From a virus, in the IMG/VR virus record IMGVR_UViG_3300021959_000109, positions 1 through 41,079 of that record: a DNA stretch of 41,079 nucleotides; one strand, written 5' to 3'. A program made the position numbers and the translations under genes. The notes below the pieces were generated by a model that was not told where the DNA came from, did no database searches, and saw only the letters and a list, made by a program, of their open reading frames with translations. Positions 20,940-30,517 of the stretch are shown here, one piece after another (positions within the stretch are counted from its first letter, which is position 1; each line of letters begins with the position of its first letter).

Positions 20940-23765
20940 ATGGACACAAAAAGTTTTTTAGGGAGTGTACTAAGCGACGAGGGTTATTATTGCCTGTTCG
21001 CCGCTAACGCTGCCAAAGACCACCGACAGCAGAAATTCTACACTTCGATAGATACTATGCAAGACGCGGCGGTTACGTATGACGAGGACGGGTACGATGT
21101 ATATTTCGCACTAGCCACGTTTACACAGAATAATTCACGTAAACAAGATAACGTGAACTCGCTACGGTCCTTCTTCCTTGATTTGGATTGCGGGCCAAGC
21201 AAAGACTACGCAGACCAGAAGACAGCTATAGCAGATGTACGTAAGTTCTGCACGGCGTTGTCACTGCCTACTCCTGCTATGGTAAACTCTGGTAGAGGAG
21301 TGCATGTATACTGGCCGCTAACCGAGGCCGTGCCACGGAGACAGTGGACGCGAGTTGCTGAAACATTGAAGCAGCGGTGCGCCGAACATAAACTGCGGGC
21401 CGATGCAGGGGTGACTGCGGATTCTTCGCGGGTACTACGTTTTCCTGACACGCACAACTACAAACAAGATCCGCCGTTAGAGGTGAAGTCGTACGGTGTC
21501 GATCTACCAAAGGCCACGTCGTTCACTGAGTTTGCTAGCCTGCTGCATGGCAAGCCTGTGGAGATATCTGAAGCTCCAGAGGAGGTTGCAGGGGTAGAGG
21601 CACCTGTTGCGTTGTTCGACAAATTGGCGAGTAACAAACAATGGTCGTTCAAAGACATACTAACAAAAACGGCTGATGGGCGTGGGTGTGAACAGATACG
21701 CAGGTACTTAGAAGATCGTAACTCTGCATCCGAACCGTTGTGGCGAGGTATATTAGCAACGTTGAAAAACTGTGGCGATAGTTCTTTGAAGATCGCGCAT
21801 AGTATATCTCGTGGGTACGAAGGTTACACCGAAGAAGAGACAACGAATAAGTGGCACGCCTTAGAAGCGGACCGCGCTTACCGATGTTCTACGTTTGATG
21901 AGGCTACCCCAGACGTGTGTATAAACTGCATACATCAGGGCAAAATACGAAAGCCTCTTGATCTTGGCGAGCGCGTTGCCGAGGCCGAAGAAGAGGAAGA
22001 GATTGAAGCGCCAGACCCGCAAGGTAAAACGCTTACAATACCGACATACCCTAAACCTTATTTTCGTGGCCGAAACGGTGGTGTGTATATACGATCTACT
22101 GTGGATGGGGAGGTGAACGAAGAGTGCCTTTACCACCATGATCTTTACGTTACGCGGTTACTGCACGATGCTTCCCTTGGAGGTTACGTGGTCGTGTTTA
22201 ACCTACACCTTCCGCACGATGGTGTGCGGGAGTTTACTATCCCCATGGCGTCAATAACTTCAAAAGAAGAGTTTAGAAAAGCCGTAGCAACTAATGGTGT
22301 AACAGCGTGGGGCGGTACTTTGGAGAAGCTAATGCGATATACAACTAGATGGATTGATGAGTTACAGATGGCTAATGCAGCGGATGAAGCGCACCTGCAA
22401 TTTGGGTGGACCAATAAAGATATGAAGGAGTTTGTCTTAGGTGACACACTCGTGCGTGGTACGGACGTGGATTACAACCCTCCGTCAAAGAAGACAGCAG
22501 GACTGTTTCCTGCGTTTGTGCCAGAGGGCACACAGGAAGAGTTCTTGGACTGTTTGAAGTTCTATAACCGTCCGCGTTTTGAACTGCACCAGTTTGTTAT
22601 CGGCACAGGGTTCGGCTCAATCTTGATGCCGCTCACAGGTCAGAACTGTATGGGCCTGCATCTGTTCGGTGGGTCGGGTGTCGGCAAGACAACTGCTATG
22701 CGTGCAGCCTTGGGTATATTCGGCAACCCCGAAGAACTGATGAACCACCACAAAGACACAACAAACTCACGTATGAACAGGGCGGAGGTAATGAAGAACG
22801 TACCACTGTCTTCTGACGAGATGACGAACATCACTCCAGACTTCGCATCTTCTTACGTGTACGAGTTGTCAGGCGGTCGACAGAAGAACCGTATGTCCAG
22901 CAACGGTAACACAGAGCGGTTCAGGGGTGACCCGTGGCAACTGATCGCTGTGAGTTCGGCTAACTCCAGTATTTGGCAAATCCTGAGCCGAGACAAAGAG
23001 TTTCCAGAAGCAGAGATGTTACGCATGTTGGAGATATCTGTAGATAAGTCATTGAAAGATCCGTCGTTGAAGGCAGAGACAGACGCACTGTTTGAGCGGA
23101 TAACAAAGAACTACGGGTGGGTTGCGGTACGCTACATTCAGTACATTATAAACCATAGAAGGCAGGTAGAAGAGTGGTTGACTGAGTTACGCCGTAACTT
23201 GGACAAGAGCGCAGGTCTGGCACAGGAGCACAGGTTCTGGTCTGCAGGGTGCGCCGCGTCCCTTACAGGTTTATACATTGCAAAGAAGTTAGGGTTTATA
23301 GATTGGGATCTAAAGCAGGTTCGCAAGTGGTTAGTTGCACTACTTATATCCCGTAAGAACCATCTGCAGGATGCAACCGCCTCCGTGCACGAGACTTTAA
23401 ACAACTATGTGTTTGAGAACCATGCGTCTATTCTGCAGATCCGCGGGAGCTACGACATGCGCTCAGCCAATAACAACGGTCTTGACGAGCTTGTTATACC
23501 CGAAGCGTCTCCTCGCGGTGAATGGGTGGGCCGATACGAAACCGATACAAAGAAGCTGTACCTATTACCTAAGCCGCTGAAGAAGTGGTGCACGAACCAG
23601 CAGGTACTATACGAACACTTCATACGTGACCTGCAAGACGAGATGGGTGCGAAGCGTGTGTCGATACGTTTAGGTAAAGGTACACATCTAAACCTACCTG
23701 CAGCGCGTACGATATCAGTAGACTTCCATGACATGAAGGACGACGACAGTGCGGAGAGTTCTTAA
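20940..23765 (+). CDS. Primase-helicase: AEP-type primase fused to DUF927-like ATPase
   Basis: The 941-residue fusion has an archaeo-eukaryotic primase domain: F-F-L-D-L-D-C-G (D81, D83), S-G-R-G-V-H-V-Y-W (H122) and then D-S-S-R-V-L-R-F-P-D. A middle part around 320-330 carries cysteines (C-I-N-C-I-H). The C-terminal half resembles DUF927 helicases: Walker A G-G-S-G-V-G-K-T at 577-584, then S-S-D-E-M-T-N as Walker B region and A-V-S-S-A-N-S-S as sensor. It should synthesise primers and unwind DNA for the family A polymerase. The start at 20940 has only a weak ribosome site. It follows a partial terminator, so its level may be lower than SSB. Confidence 0.92.
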   Translation: MDTKSFLGSVLSDEGYYCLFAANAAKDHRQQKFYTSIDTMQDAAVTYDEDGYDVYFALATFTQNNSRKQDNVNSLRSFFLDLDCGPSKDYADQKTAIADVRKFCTALSLPTPAMVNSGRGVHVYWPLTEAVPRRQWTRVAETLKQRCAEHKLRADAGVTADSSRVLRFPDTHNYKQDPPLEVKSYGVDLPKATSFTEFASLLHGKPVEISEAPEEVAGVEAPVALFDKLASNKQWSFKDILTKTADGRGCEQIRRYLEDRNSASEPLWRGILATLKNCGDSSLKIAHSISRGYEGYTEEETTNKWHALEADRAYRCSTFDEATPDVCINCIHQGKIRKPLDLGERVAEAEEEEEIEAPDPQGKTLTIPTYPKPYFRGRNGGVYIRSTVDGEVNEECLYHHDLYVTRLLHDASLGGYVVVFNLHLPHDGVREFTIPMASITSKEEFRKAVATNGVTAWGGTLEKLMRYTTRWIDELQMANAADEAHLQFGWTNKDMKEFVLGDTLVRGTDVDYNPPSKKTAGLFPAFVPEGTQEEFLDCLKFYNRPRFELHQFVIGTGFGSILMPLTGQNCMGLHLFGGSGVGKTTAMRAALGIFGNPEELMNHHKDTTNSRMNRAEVMKNVPLSSDEMTNITPDFASSYVYELSGGRQKNRMSSNGNTERFRGDPWQLIAVSSANSSIWQILSRDKEFPEAEMLRMLEISVDKSLKDPSLKAETDALFERITKNYGWVAVRYIQYIINHRRQVEEWLTELRRNLDKSAGLAQEHRFWSAGCAASLTGLYIAKKLGFIDWDLKQVRKWLVALLISRKNHLQDATASVHETLNNYVFENHASILQIRGSYDMRSANNNGLDELVIPEASPRGEWVGRYETDTKKLYLLPKPLKKWCTNQQVLYEHFIRDLQDEMGAKRVSIRLGKGTHLNLPAARTISVDFHDMKDDDSAESS

Positions 23766-23973
23766 AGTCGGTGATTTGAACCCTGACGGTGTAGTTATAA
23801 CCGTGGCATGGAACGATATGCGGGTAGGTCATTCCATTTTTGTGCCCTGCATCAACACGGAAAAGTGTAAAGAACAGCTAAAATCTATAGCAAAATTAAA
23901 AAAATGGTCTTTTTTGATTAAAATTCGCGTAGAAGATGGTAAATTAGGGTTACGCCTGTGGAGAACAGTGTGA
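23749..23973 (+). CDS. Small basic protein at the end of the early operon
   Basis: A GTG start at 23749 overlaps the 3' end of the primase-helicase gene by 17 bp, with AAGGA 8-12 bases upstream. The 74-residue product looks like one compact alpha/beta domain (V-V-I-T-V-A-W-N-D-M-R-V-G-H-S-I-F-V-P, then C-I-N-T-E-K-C, then L-R-L-W-R). The two Cys could bind metal but no complete site is seen. It is unrecognised. It is the last rightward gene before the convergent junction. Confidence 0.72.
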   Translation: MRRVLKVGDLNPDGVVITVAWNDMRVGHSIFVPCINTEKCKEQLKSIAKLKKWSFLIKIRVEDGKLGLRLWRTV

Positions 23974-24012
23974 TAGACTATATGTGACAACTCGACATAT
24001 AGGTTGTTCTCC
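23960..24012. other. Two-tier hairpin at the convergent junction
   Basis: GGAGAACA (23960-23967) pairs with TGTTCTCC (24005-24012), enclosing CTATATGT (23978-23985) paired with ACATATAG (23995-24002). The result is a long interrupted stem directly after the last rightward gene. It may block read-through in either direction or protect the 3' end of the message. Confidence 0.55.
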
Positions 24013-24020
24013 TCCCTATA

Positions 24021-24048
24021 CCCCCTACTATATGTAGGGGGTTTTTTT
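24021..24048 (+). terminator. Rho-independent terminator of the rightward operon
   Basis: CCCCCTAC (24021-24028) pairs perfectly with GTAGGGGG (24034-24041) around TATAT, followed by seven T (24042-24048). It works in the plus direction only. Its T-tract overlaps the stop codon (24047-24049) of the leftward giant gene, a very compact junction. Confidence 0.93.
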
Positions 24049-27000
24049 ATTGGATCTGAGTATCGTACTCTTTCAGGCTAGCCCGCATGTACGGAGTATA
24101 GGTAATACCGCCCGTCATATCCCCCGTAGTACGCTGGAAAGACTTGCGGGACTTAGCCACAGTGCTGTTTCTACCTGCAGTCGTGATGACAGATTTGCGT
24201 GCAGTTTTGGGCAAGCGTTTATTAAACTCACGGATTTGCTTCATAGCATCACGCATTCCGTCAATATCACCCTCACGCCGTGCGATATTTAGTTTGCGTA
24301 GCAGGCGCTGGCGTTTAGAATTTATAGCGTTCTGTTTACGGCGTTCGTTGTTGTTAATCTTACGGATTTCCGCCAAAGGCACATCCTCTGTCTGCGGCGT
24401 GAACCCTAATGCTTGAGCTATTAGATTAGCAGAATTAAGATCACCTACAATGGGGTCACCCCGACGTGTCTGTATACCTTCTTTTTCGTACCGTTCTGCT
24501 TTAATAAAGTTACGCACCGCTACAGGCATCATATTCTCTATCCCACGACGATACTCACCCTGCATAATGTCGTCGCGTATTGCTCTGCTTGTAGATAGGT
24601 ACACCCCGAGCGCTGGACCGCCGAGTTGTTCTGCCAACGTCCACATAGGGTCTTGGTCTTTTTCAATAAACGGTTTGCGGTAAAGCAGGCTGTTCATAGA
24701 TATACGGCTAGCAATATCCACACCAAGCAATTCGTTTGCGAACCCGTCGTAGTAACCTCCACCGACAGATTTTCGTAACATTGATTCAAAGTCATCTTCA
24801 AACTCGTCAGAGAACATGTTGTATATCGCGCCGAATAGACCCATCAACGGCATACCACCAATGCCAGAAGCTAGCCCTGTTGTTATCAAGAACATACCGA
24901 ACTGCTTGCGTGCAATGGCACGTTCTTTTGGATCAGCGTTGGCAACTGAGTCTGAAACCATGCGGCCCATCATGTAGTATTTGCTGATGGCGAAGCGCTT
25001 AAACAAGAACAGAATGTTCCCAATGTTACTTTGCGCAAAGGTTGGACGCCCTGCGGAGGCTGCACTACCTAACACGAACTCAGTCTCACCAATCGCAAAG
25101 TCAACCGCTTCTTGGTACTCTTCTTCTTTTAAACTGTTTAGATCTCTACCCTTAGCTAACTGACTAAGCTTTAGATCATACGCAGCGGCCATCGTGGCTT
25201 CACGATTGATACGTTCTGAGTGGTGGAACATAAAGCTGGTGTATTTGTTTATGGTTTCCAGCGGAGCATCACGCCCGATCTCTAACTGTTCCTGTGTCAT
25301 AGACTGGTTGAACTGCCCCTTAGCTAGCCCTCCCGCTACGATATACCTCATGTACGCCAAACCCTTTGGCGCATCTTTGGAGTCAAAGTCATAGTTTGCA
25401 ATCGACTTGCCCTGCATCCCCATCTGCACGACTTCTTTAACGGGTTTGCCGTCTGGGCCTGTAACTTCGATAGTTCTCTCTTTGGGTGCACCCAAAAGCA
25501 ACTTCATAGATCTGCCATATGCTGCGTTGGTTGCGCCGAAACCAAAGCGCCCGCTAAGTATAGGCATAGCGCTCATACCCACATCGAAGAACGTGATAGC
25601 TGCGGAAGAGAAGTTAGCCCCCATTGTCCAGTTAAACCCAAGCGCCGTAGCCCTCTGTGACCAACGTGCCACATTAGGGCTTTGTGCAAACTCAGCAATA
25701 CCTTTTAGTTTTTGTGCTATGACTTTTGTTTCTGGGTTTTTCTCGTACCCACCGTCCTCAAGCTGTTTCAGGAAGCCTTGTATCTCTGCACCTGATTTTA
25801 ACTGCACGATCTGGCGGCTGAAGTCTCGACCCTTGGATTTAATCATTTCGGCAAAGTCAAACCGTTGTCCTGATATACCTGTAGTTGGGGTTATGTCTCC
25901 GATAAACCCACGCACGCCTCGACCTTCCGCAGTGGTCTTACGTTTGCGAAAGCCCTGCATGAAAGAACGTTCTGGCATCGCGTCAAGCGACAGTTCCAGT
26001 ATATCGTTGGTTACTTTGGAGTCAGTTATACCATTCTTTTTCAACGTCTCAAGGATGTTGGATACAAAAGAAGCACTGGGGTAGTTCTTCATACCACGTG
26101 GTGCAGCGGCGAGCGATAGTATGGGCGCTTCCTTTAAGGTAGCGTCAGTGCTCTTTGATTTCTTGTTGTATGCGGTCACCTCTGCCTGTGCACGTTTAGC
26201 TTGCGACTGACTGGTAAAATACTCCACAAAATATTCTACTTTACCCGACATGGGGTCCACCGCGTTATACTCTAGTCTCCACTCACCTCTACGGTTTAAT
26301 GGGAAGTACGGGCGAATGAGGCCACCCTGTGTCTGCAGTAACTCGTTTATTTTATCCAACGCACTTCTACGTTGCTCTTCACCCACAGACACTGCATTTA
26401 TACGAGCCTCTAGGGCAGCGGGGATCTCGTCATATATCTCTTGGAAGAAGTTGCGTGTGGTGCGGTACAGATCTCTCCCTGCGTCTCCAACTTCCTTGCT
26501 CTCGTACATGGCGTTCAGCTTGTCCCAATCCGCCATTTTATCGGGATCTGGATTACCAGCCGCTCGCGCTTTGGTGCGATTCGCAGGTATGTTTGCGTTC
26601 AAGGATTTTATCTTAGCGTCACGCTCGTCTTTGGTTTTGTACTCTTGGAATGTAGTTTTGCCTGTCTCTGTGTTCGCGTAGGACAACCTGTATGAATCAT
26701 AAGTGCTCCGTGGCACGGAAGGGTCTACTTGTAAGAATGTGCTGGTAGAGGTTAGGTAGTCTAGTCGTTCGTACCCAGCATTGTTTTCTTTACGGTATTT
26801 TTGAATACGGCCCGTAAGAGAATCGATCCGCTCTAACCTATTGCGAAGTTCACCAGTCTGTTTCAAGATTAAATCATGTAGGTCTTTTGCAAATGGTATT
26901 TTGCTAGACGCAATGTCGGTAAGAATACGAGAATCTAAGAAGCTCGACACAATGTTAAGCAGTTTGTTGCCCACACTAGATTTTGTATCGTTTGCGTAGT

Positions 27001-30000
27001 CTTGTATTTTTTGTATTGTAGGGGGAGTGCCGCTTGCCTTGTTGTCGAAGATGCTTTTAATTAGCGCCTCGCTACCTTCAGGAGTAGAGGCCAACATATT
27101 GTAAGTCGGGCCGTTACGGTATTTGGGTGCAGGGGCCATGATGTTATCGAACAAGGCATCAACGCGGTCTGTTACTGTTTTTTCCCGTGGGTAGCCTAGT
27201 AGCCTGCGCCACAAGGTGCCCAAGATGTCCGCAAGCTTATCGTACGCGGTTCTAAATTTAACGTCTTTTATCTGCAGTGTAGACAACACAGACCGGAACT
27301 CAGGGTTGCTTAGCGCCTCTGAGAGGAACTCGTCCACAGATGTTGTGCCGTACATTCCGCCAATCTGCTCGCGGACTGCCTCGTATAAACGAGTGAGGCT
27401 CTTCGTTGTCCCTGCGTTTTTGTTAGCCAGTGAAGCCGACGCTAACGCGTGCCCCATCTCGTGCAGGAGTACGTGGTTGTTTAAGCCTGCTTTGCTGTCC
27501 AAAGATATTGTGTTTGTTTGGGGGTCAAACGTACCTGCAGCAGGCATATCCGCCGAACCACGTAAGTCTTTTACGACCTTTACTTTAGTAGTGCCAACGG
27601 CTGTAGCCATTTTCTTGGCTAGTGCGCGGACCGCGGGGCTACCCGCCATGTTATTCAGGGCGTCTTCTAATTTATCCGCACGAACAGCCTTTTTGACCGA
27701 AGCCGAAAGGGGTCTAGCCAGAGCGACCACATCGTTCCTTGGTAGATCAAACGCGGCATACATACCAGCATACGGATCTTGCGCTTGCAGATCCCTAATG
27801 TCTTTTGCCCCACGTTTGATGTCCACGTTAGTTTCAAAAGCTTCGCGTAACGCTAAGACTTCCGCGTCGGACATTGCGTCCAGATCTAACTCCTGCTCTT
27901 TTGCGTATGCTTCAAACTTACGGTCAACTACAACCTGCGCTTTAGATGTAGTAGCCCTTTCACGAGCGACATCTACGTCTGACTTCCCTTTAGCTGTAAC
28001 CTCTGCGGGGGCTGCAGTAGCTTCGTCTGCCACAGCGTCACGTTCTGCAGCTTTGGCAGCATCTTTTATCTGCTTGTTCAGGGCTTTTGCCTCATCAGAC
28101 TCTACTTCTTTAGCCTTTGCCGCCACCCGTGTCGCAACGCCCTGTTTGTCTAACGCGGTGCCTTTGGACATATTATTTATGCCCTGTTTGATGTAGCTGA
28201 CAGCCTCTGCGCCCATGTTGGCCTGCACCCAACGTTGAGCGGCCTCGCCCATACCGACAGTGTTTACGTCCGCATAGAACTTGTACTCCGCGTCTGACGC
28301 ATAGGCAGGCTCTTGCTCGACTTTCCCTTCAAGCGTTTTAAAGTTTACTACACGGCTGGGCTTTTGTTTATTTTTTGATGCAATGGCTGCGCCGATAGTT
28401 TCGAGTGCATCAGATGGGCGACGATACCGTTTGAAGAACGCTTGCGCGGCACGGGCATCAGTGTCTTTCTTGCCGCCTTTTGATAGCTTGCGATCCAGTA
28501 GCTGTGCGACTGCCTCTCTGTCGACGGGCGTAGTACGGTCTACATCCGCGCCCAAGGCTACATCTACAACTTCTTCTTGTTTAGTATCTTTGTTGTAGCG
28601 CTTACCACGGATCGTTCGTACATCACCCCCCTGCGTGTCTGCGCCAGCCTCTTCTTTAAGATAAGCAAGCTCGGGGTCAACTGCCATGCGCTGAGCAAAT
28701 GCAGCATCTAGTTTATCTTGTGCCACACTGCTTTGATACTCGGGGCTAGTTTCGGAGGCAACTTCTGCTTCAGGTTCTTTTCCTACAACGGGCGGTATAC
28801 CCGCAGCTATTGGTCCTTTACGCGCACGGGCTAAGAACACATCGGTCAGTATTGCCGCCTTCTTACGGTTTTCGGGGTTTTTAATTTTACCTAGCCGTTC
28901 CTGCAACAGGGTAACAACTTCTGGGTCTCCCGCATCTTTGTTGAGCAGGTCTTTGTATAACTTAGTTCTAGGCCCAATTTTAAGATCTCGTAGGACTTCC
29001 TTTGTCACTTTACTAGCTGCAGGTGTACCTTCACGGGCTGGACCCATTTTATTTGCAGGGGCACCGAACAGTTTTGTTAGCCTCTCCTTTGCGGGAGAAG
29101 GCGGACCCTGCATCTCAGGCGGTCCTTGGCGAGGTAGGGGCGGACCCTGCATCTCAGGCGGGCCTTGACGCGCAGGCATACGTGGCCCTTGCATTTCAGG
29201 TGGACCTTGTACGGGTAACGGTGGCCCCTGACGTTCAGGTAGTTGTGGGCCTTGGCGCTGTGGGATCGGCCCTATACGCTCAGGGAGCGGGCCTTGTCTT
29301 TGTGGAATTGGGCCTTGGCGTTCAGGGAGCGGCCCCTGACGTTGAGGTACTGGACCTATCAGCGCAGGGAGCGGGCCTTGTTTTTGTGGGATTGGACCTT
29401 GACGTGGTGGCACTGGACCTATCAGCGCAGGGAGCGGGCCTTGTCTTTGTGGGATTGGACCTTGACGTGGTAGAGTGGGTGTAGCCTCTTGTACTTCCGG
29501 TGTAGGTGTCCCTGTATCTTCTTGAGTTGGGTCCGCACTGGGACCACGTGGTCCTCTACGTCCTACGAAGGCATCCATAAGAAGCTGGATAGTAGCACCT
29601 GCGCCACCACCGTATGCGGCGGGTTCGGCTAACCCTGCAAACAGTTCGCGGTCTGGGTTGTACCCACGCTCGGCTAGGTTTTGAACAAATTCGGTTGCAA
29701 CTTCTTGTGCGGCTTCTACACCGCCTGCTCCCGCTGCGCTCTTCATGCGGTTTTTTAAGCCAGTTACTGCCTCTTCCCCAACATCCCCAATGAGTTTGCC
29801 AAGATAAGGACGGGCAAAGCGAGCGATAGGCAGAGCTTCTAACGCACCGAATGGAGCAGCTTGACGGATAGCGCGGTTACGTTCTTCTTCAGTAGCCCCC
29901 GCTGCACGAGCGCGTTCGCTCGCTTCGCCTGCCTGTGCGCCTATACCCAATGCTGCACCAGCACCAATACCTGCAGCAGTCACTGTAGGGGCAGACACGG

Positions 30001-30517
30001 GTAGGGTGGCAATACCGACTAACGGCGCAGCGAACCCAGCAATAGAACCAAAGGTCTGGCCGATTTTATATGAGATGTCGTCTTGTCCACCACCCTTGGG
30101 TTTTAACGCATCGGCAGTGGCCTTGATGGAATCTCGTGCACGTAGCTCTTTTTCTTCTTCAAGTAGAGTGGCTAAACCCAGCGCCGCTGACTCACCTGTA
30201 CTTATAAACCCCGTACCAAACCCTTTACGTAGGTTCTCAAACGTGCTCGGTTCTTCCTCGGGTACAGGCACCGGAGCTTGCGCCTCGGCTAACATCTGTT
30301 CATATATACGCTGTTGTTCCTGCCGTGCAGGAGATGCAGGTTCGGTTTCTGTGGGTTCTTCTACGGGGGGCTTCGCTTCTTTTTTGGGTAGTTTGCTGGA
30401 TAATTCCATACCCTTACCCTGCCGCAAGAGTTGCAGTAACTCATTTTGGGTAGCTTCAGGGGCAGCTTCTACGTAGAACTCTGTCCCGTTAGTTAGCGTA
30501 ACCGAATGTATAGCCAT
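24047..30517 (-). CDS. Giant polyvalent-type virion protein, likely ejected internal protein
   Basis: The 2156-residue protein starts with a short beta segment (M-A-I-H-S-V-T-L-T-N-G-T-E-F) and a Gly/Ala-rich hydrophobic part (about 135-300) that could span or insert into membrane. Residues 351-475 are heptapeptide repeats of RQGPLPx type. A zincin motif H-E-M-G-H (1019-1023) with a downstream A-S-A-S-L follows. The C-terminal third resembles the large polyvalent-protein-associated domain LPD38 as I recall it (M-P-L-M-G-L-F-G-A, then F-A-N-E-L-L-G-V-D). Such proteins are stored in the virion and injected with the DNA. The tight spacing with the 766-residue gene (no gap) and leftward direction place it in the virion operon. 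Confidence 0.85.
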   Translation of the reverse strand: MAIHSVTLTNGTEFYVEAAPEATQNELLQLLRQGKGMELSSKLPKKEAKPPVEEPTETEPASPARQEQQRIYEQMLAEAQAPVPVPEEEPSTFENLRKGFGTGFISTGESAALGLATLLEEEKELRARDSIKATADALKPKGGGQDDISYKIGQTFGSIAGFAAPLVGIATLPVSAPTVTAAGIGAGAALGIGAQAGEASERARAAGATEEERNRAIRQAAPFGALEALPIARFARPYLGKLIGDVGEEAVTGLKNRMKSAAGAGGVEAAQEVATEFVQNLAERGYNPDRELFAGLAEPAAYGGGAGATIQLLMDAFVGRRGPRGPSADPTQEDTGTPTPEVQEATPTLPRQGPIPQRQGPLPALIGPVPPRQGPIPQKQGPLPALIGPVPQRQGPLPERQGPIPQRQGPLPERIGPIPQRQGPQLPERQGPPLPVQGPPEMQGPRMPARQGPPEMQGPPLPRQGPPEMQGPPSPAKERLTKLFGAPANKMGPAREGTPAASKVTKEVLRDLKIGPRTKLYKDLLNKDAGDPEVVTLLQERLGKIKNPENRKKAAILTDVFLARARKGPIAAGIPPVVGKEPEAEVASETSPEYQSSVAQDKLDAAFAQRMAVDPELAYLKEEAGADTQGGDVRTIRGKRYNKDTKQEEVVDVALGADVDRTTPVDREAVAQLLDRKLSKGGKKDTDARAAQAFFKRYRRPSDALETIGAAIASKNKQKPSRVVNFKTLEGKVEQEPAYASDAEYKFYADVNTVGMGEAAQRWVQANMGAEAVSYIKQGINNMSKGTALDKQGVATRVAAKAKEVESDEAKALNKQIKDAAKAAERDAVADEATAAPAEVTAKGKSDVDVARERATTSKAQVVVDRKFEAYAKEQELDLDAMSDAEVLALREAFETNVDIKRGAKDIRDLQAQDPYAGMYAAFDLPRNDVVALARPLSASVKKAVRADKLEDALNNMAGSPAVRALAKKMATAVGTTKVKVVKDLRGSADMPAAGTFDPQTNTISLDSKAGLNNHVLLHEMGHALASASLANKNAGTTKSLTRLYEAVREQIGGMYGTTSVDEFLSEALSNPEFRSVLSTLQIKDVKFRTAYDKLADILGTLWRRLLGYPREKTVTDRVDALFDNIMAPAPKYRNGPTYNMLASTPEGSEALIKSIFDNKASGTPPTIQKIQDYANDTKSSVGNKLLNIVSSFLDSRILTDIASSKIPFAKDLHDLILKQTGELRNRLERIDSLTGRIQKYRKENNAGYERLDYLTSTSTFLQVDPSVPRSTYDSYRLSYANTETGKTTFQEYKTKDERDAKIKSLNANIPANRTKARAAGNPDPDKMADWDKLNAMYESKEVGDAGRDLYRTTRNFFQEIYDEIPAALEARINAVSVGEEQRRSALDKINELLQTQGGLIRPYFPLNRRGEWRLEYNAVDPMSGKVEYFVEYFTSQSQAKRAQAEVTAYNKKSKSTDATLKEAPILSLAAAPRGMKNYPSASFVSNILETLKKNGITDSKVTNDILELSLDAMPERSFMQGFRKRKTTAEGRGVRGFIGDITPTTGISGQRFDFAEMIKSKGRDFSRQIVQLKSGAEIQGFLKQLEDGGYEKNPETKVIAQKLKGIAEFAQSPNVARWSQRATALGFNWTMGANFSSAAITFFDVGMSAMPILSGRFGFGATNAAYGRSMKLLLGAPKERTIEVTGPDGKPVKEVVQMGMQGKSIANYDFDSKDAPKGLAYMRYIVAGGLAKGQFNQSMTQEQLEIGRDAPLETINKYTSFMFHHSERINREATMAAAYDLKLSQLAKGRDLNSLKEEEYQEAVDFAIGETEFVLGSAASAGRPTFAQSNIGNILFLFKRFAISKYYMMGRMVSDSVANADPKERAIARKQFGMFLITTGLASGIGGMPLMGLFGAIYNMFSDEFEDDFESMLRKSVGGGYYDGFANELLGVDIASRISMNSLLYRKPFIEKDQDPMWTLAEQLGGPALGVYLSTSRAIRDDIMQGEYRRGIENMMPVAVRNFIKAERYEKEGIQTRRGDPIVGDLNSANLIAQALGFTPQTEDVPLAEIRKINNNERRKQNAINSKRQRLLRKLNIARREGDIDGMRDAMKQIREFNKRLPKTARKSVITTAGRNSTVAKSRKSFQRTTGDMTGGITYTPYMRASLKEYDTQIQ
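29090..29467 (-). repeat. Region coding for about 18 heptapeptide R-Q-G-P-[LIV]-P-x repeats
   Basis: Within the giant gene, residues 351 to about 475 consist of heptapeptides close to R-Q-G-P-L-P-E, with variants L-I-G-P-V-P and, toward the C-terminal end, P-P-E-M-Q-G-P. The DNA is repetitive too, for example CTTGTCTTTGTGG-type copies at 29293 and 29441. Such Pro/Gly/Gln-rich repeats usually form extended, flexible linkers, and copy number may vary between relatives. Confidence 0.9.

Noticed and set aside
27216-28196. A 326-residue plus-strand frame opposite the giant virion gene
   Set aside because: It is the mirror of a long coding region with Ser/Ala-rich composition typical of antisense frames; no promoter or ribosome site supports it.
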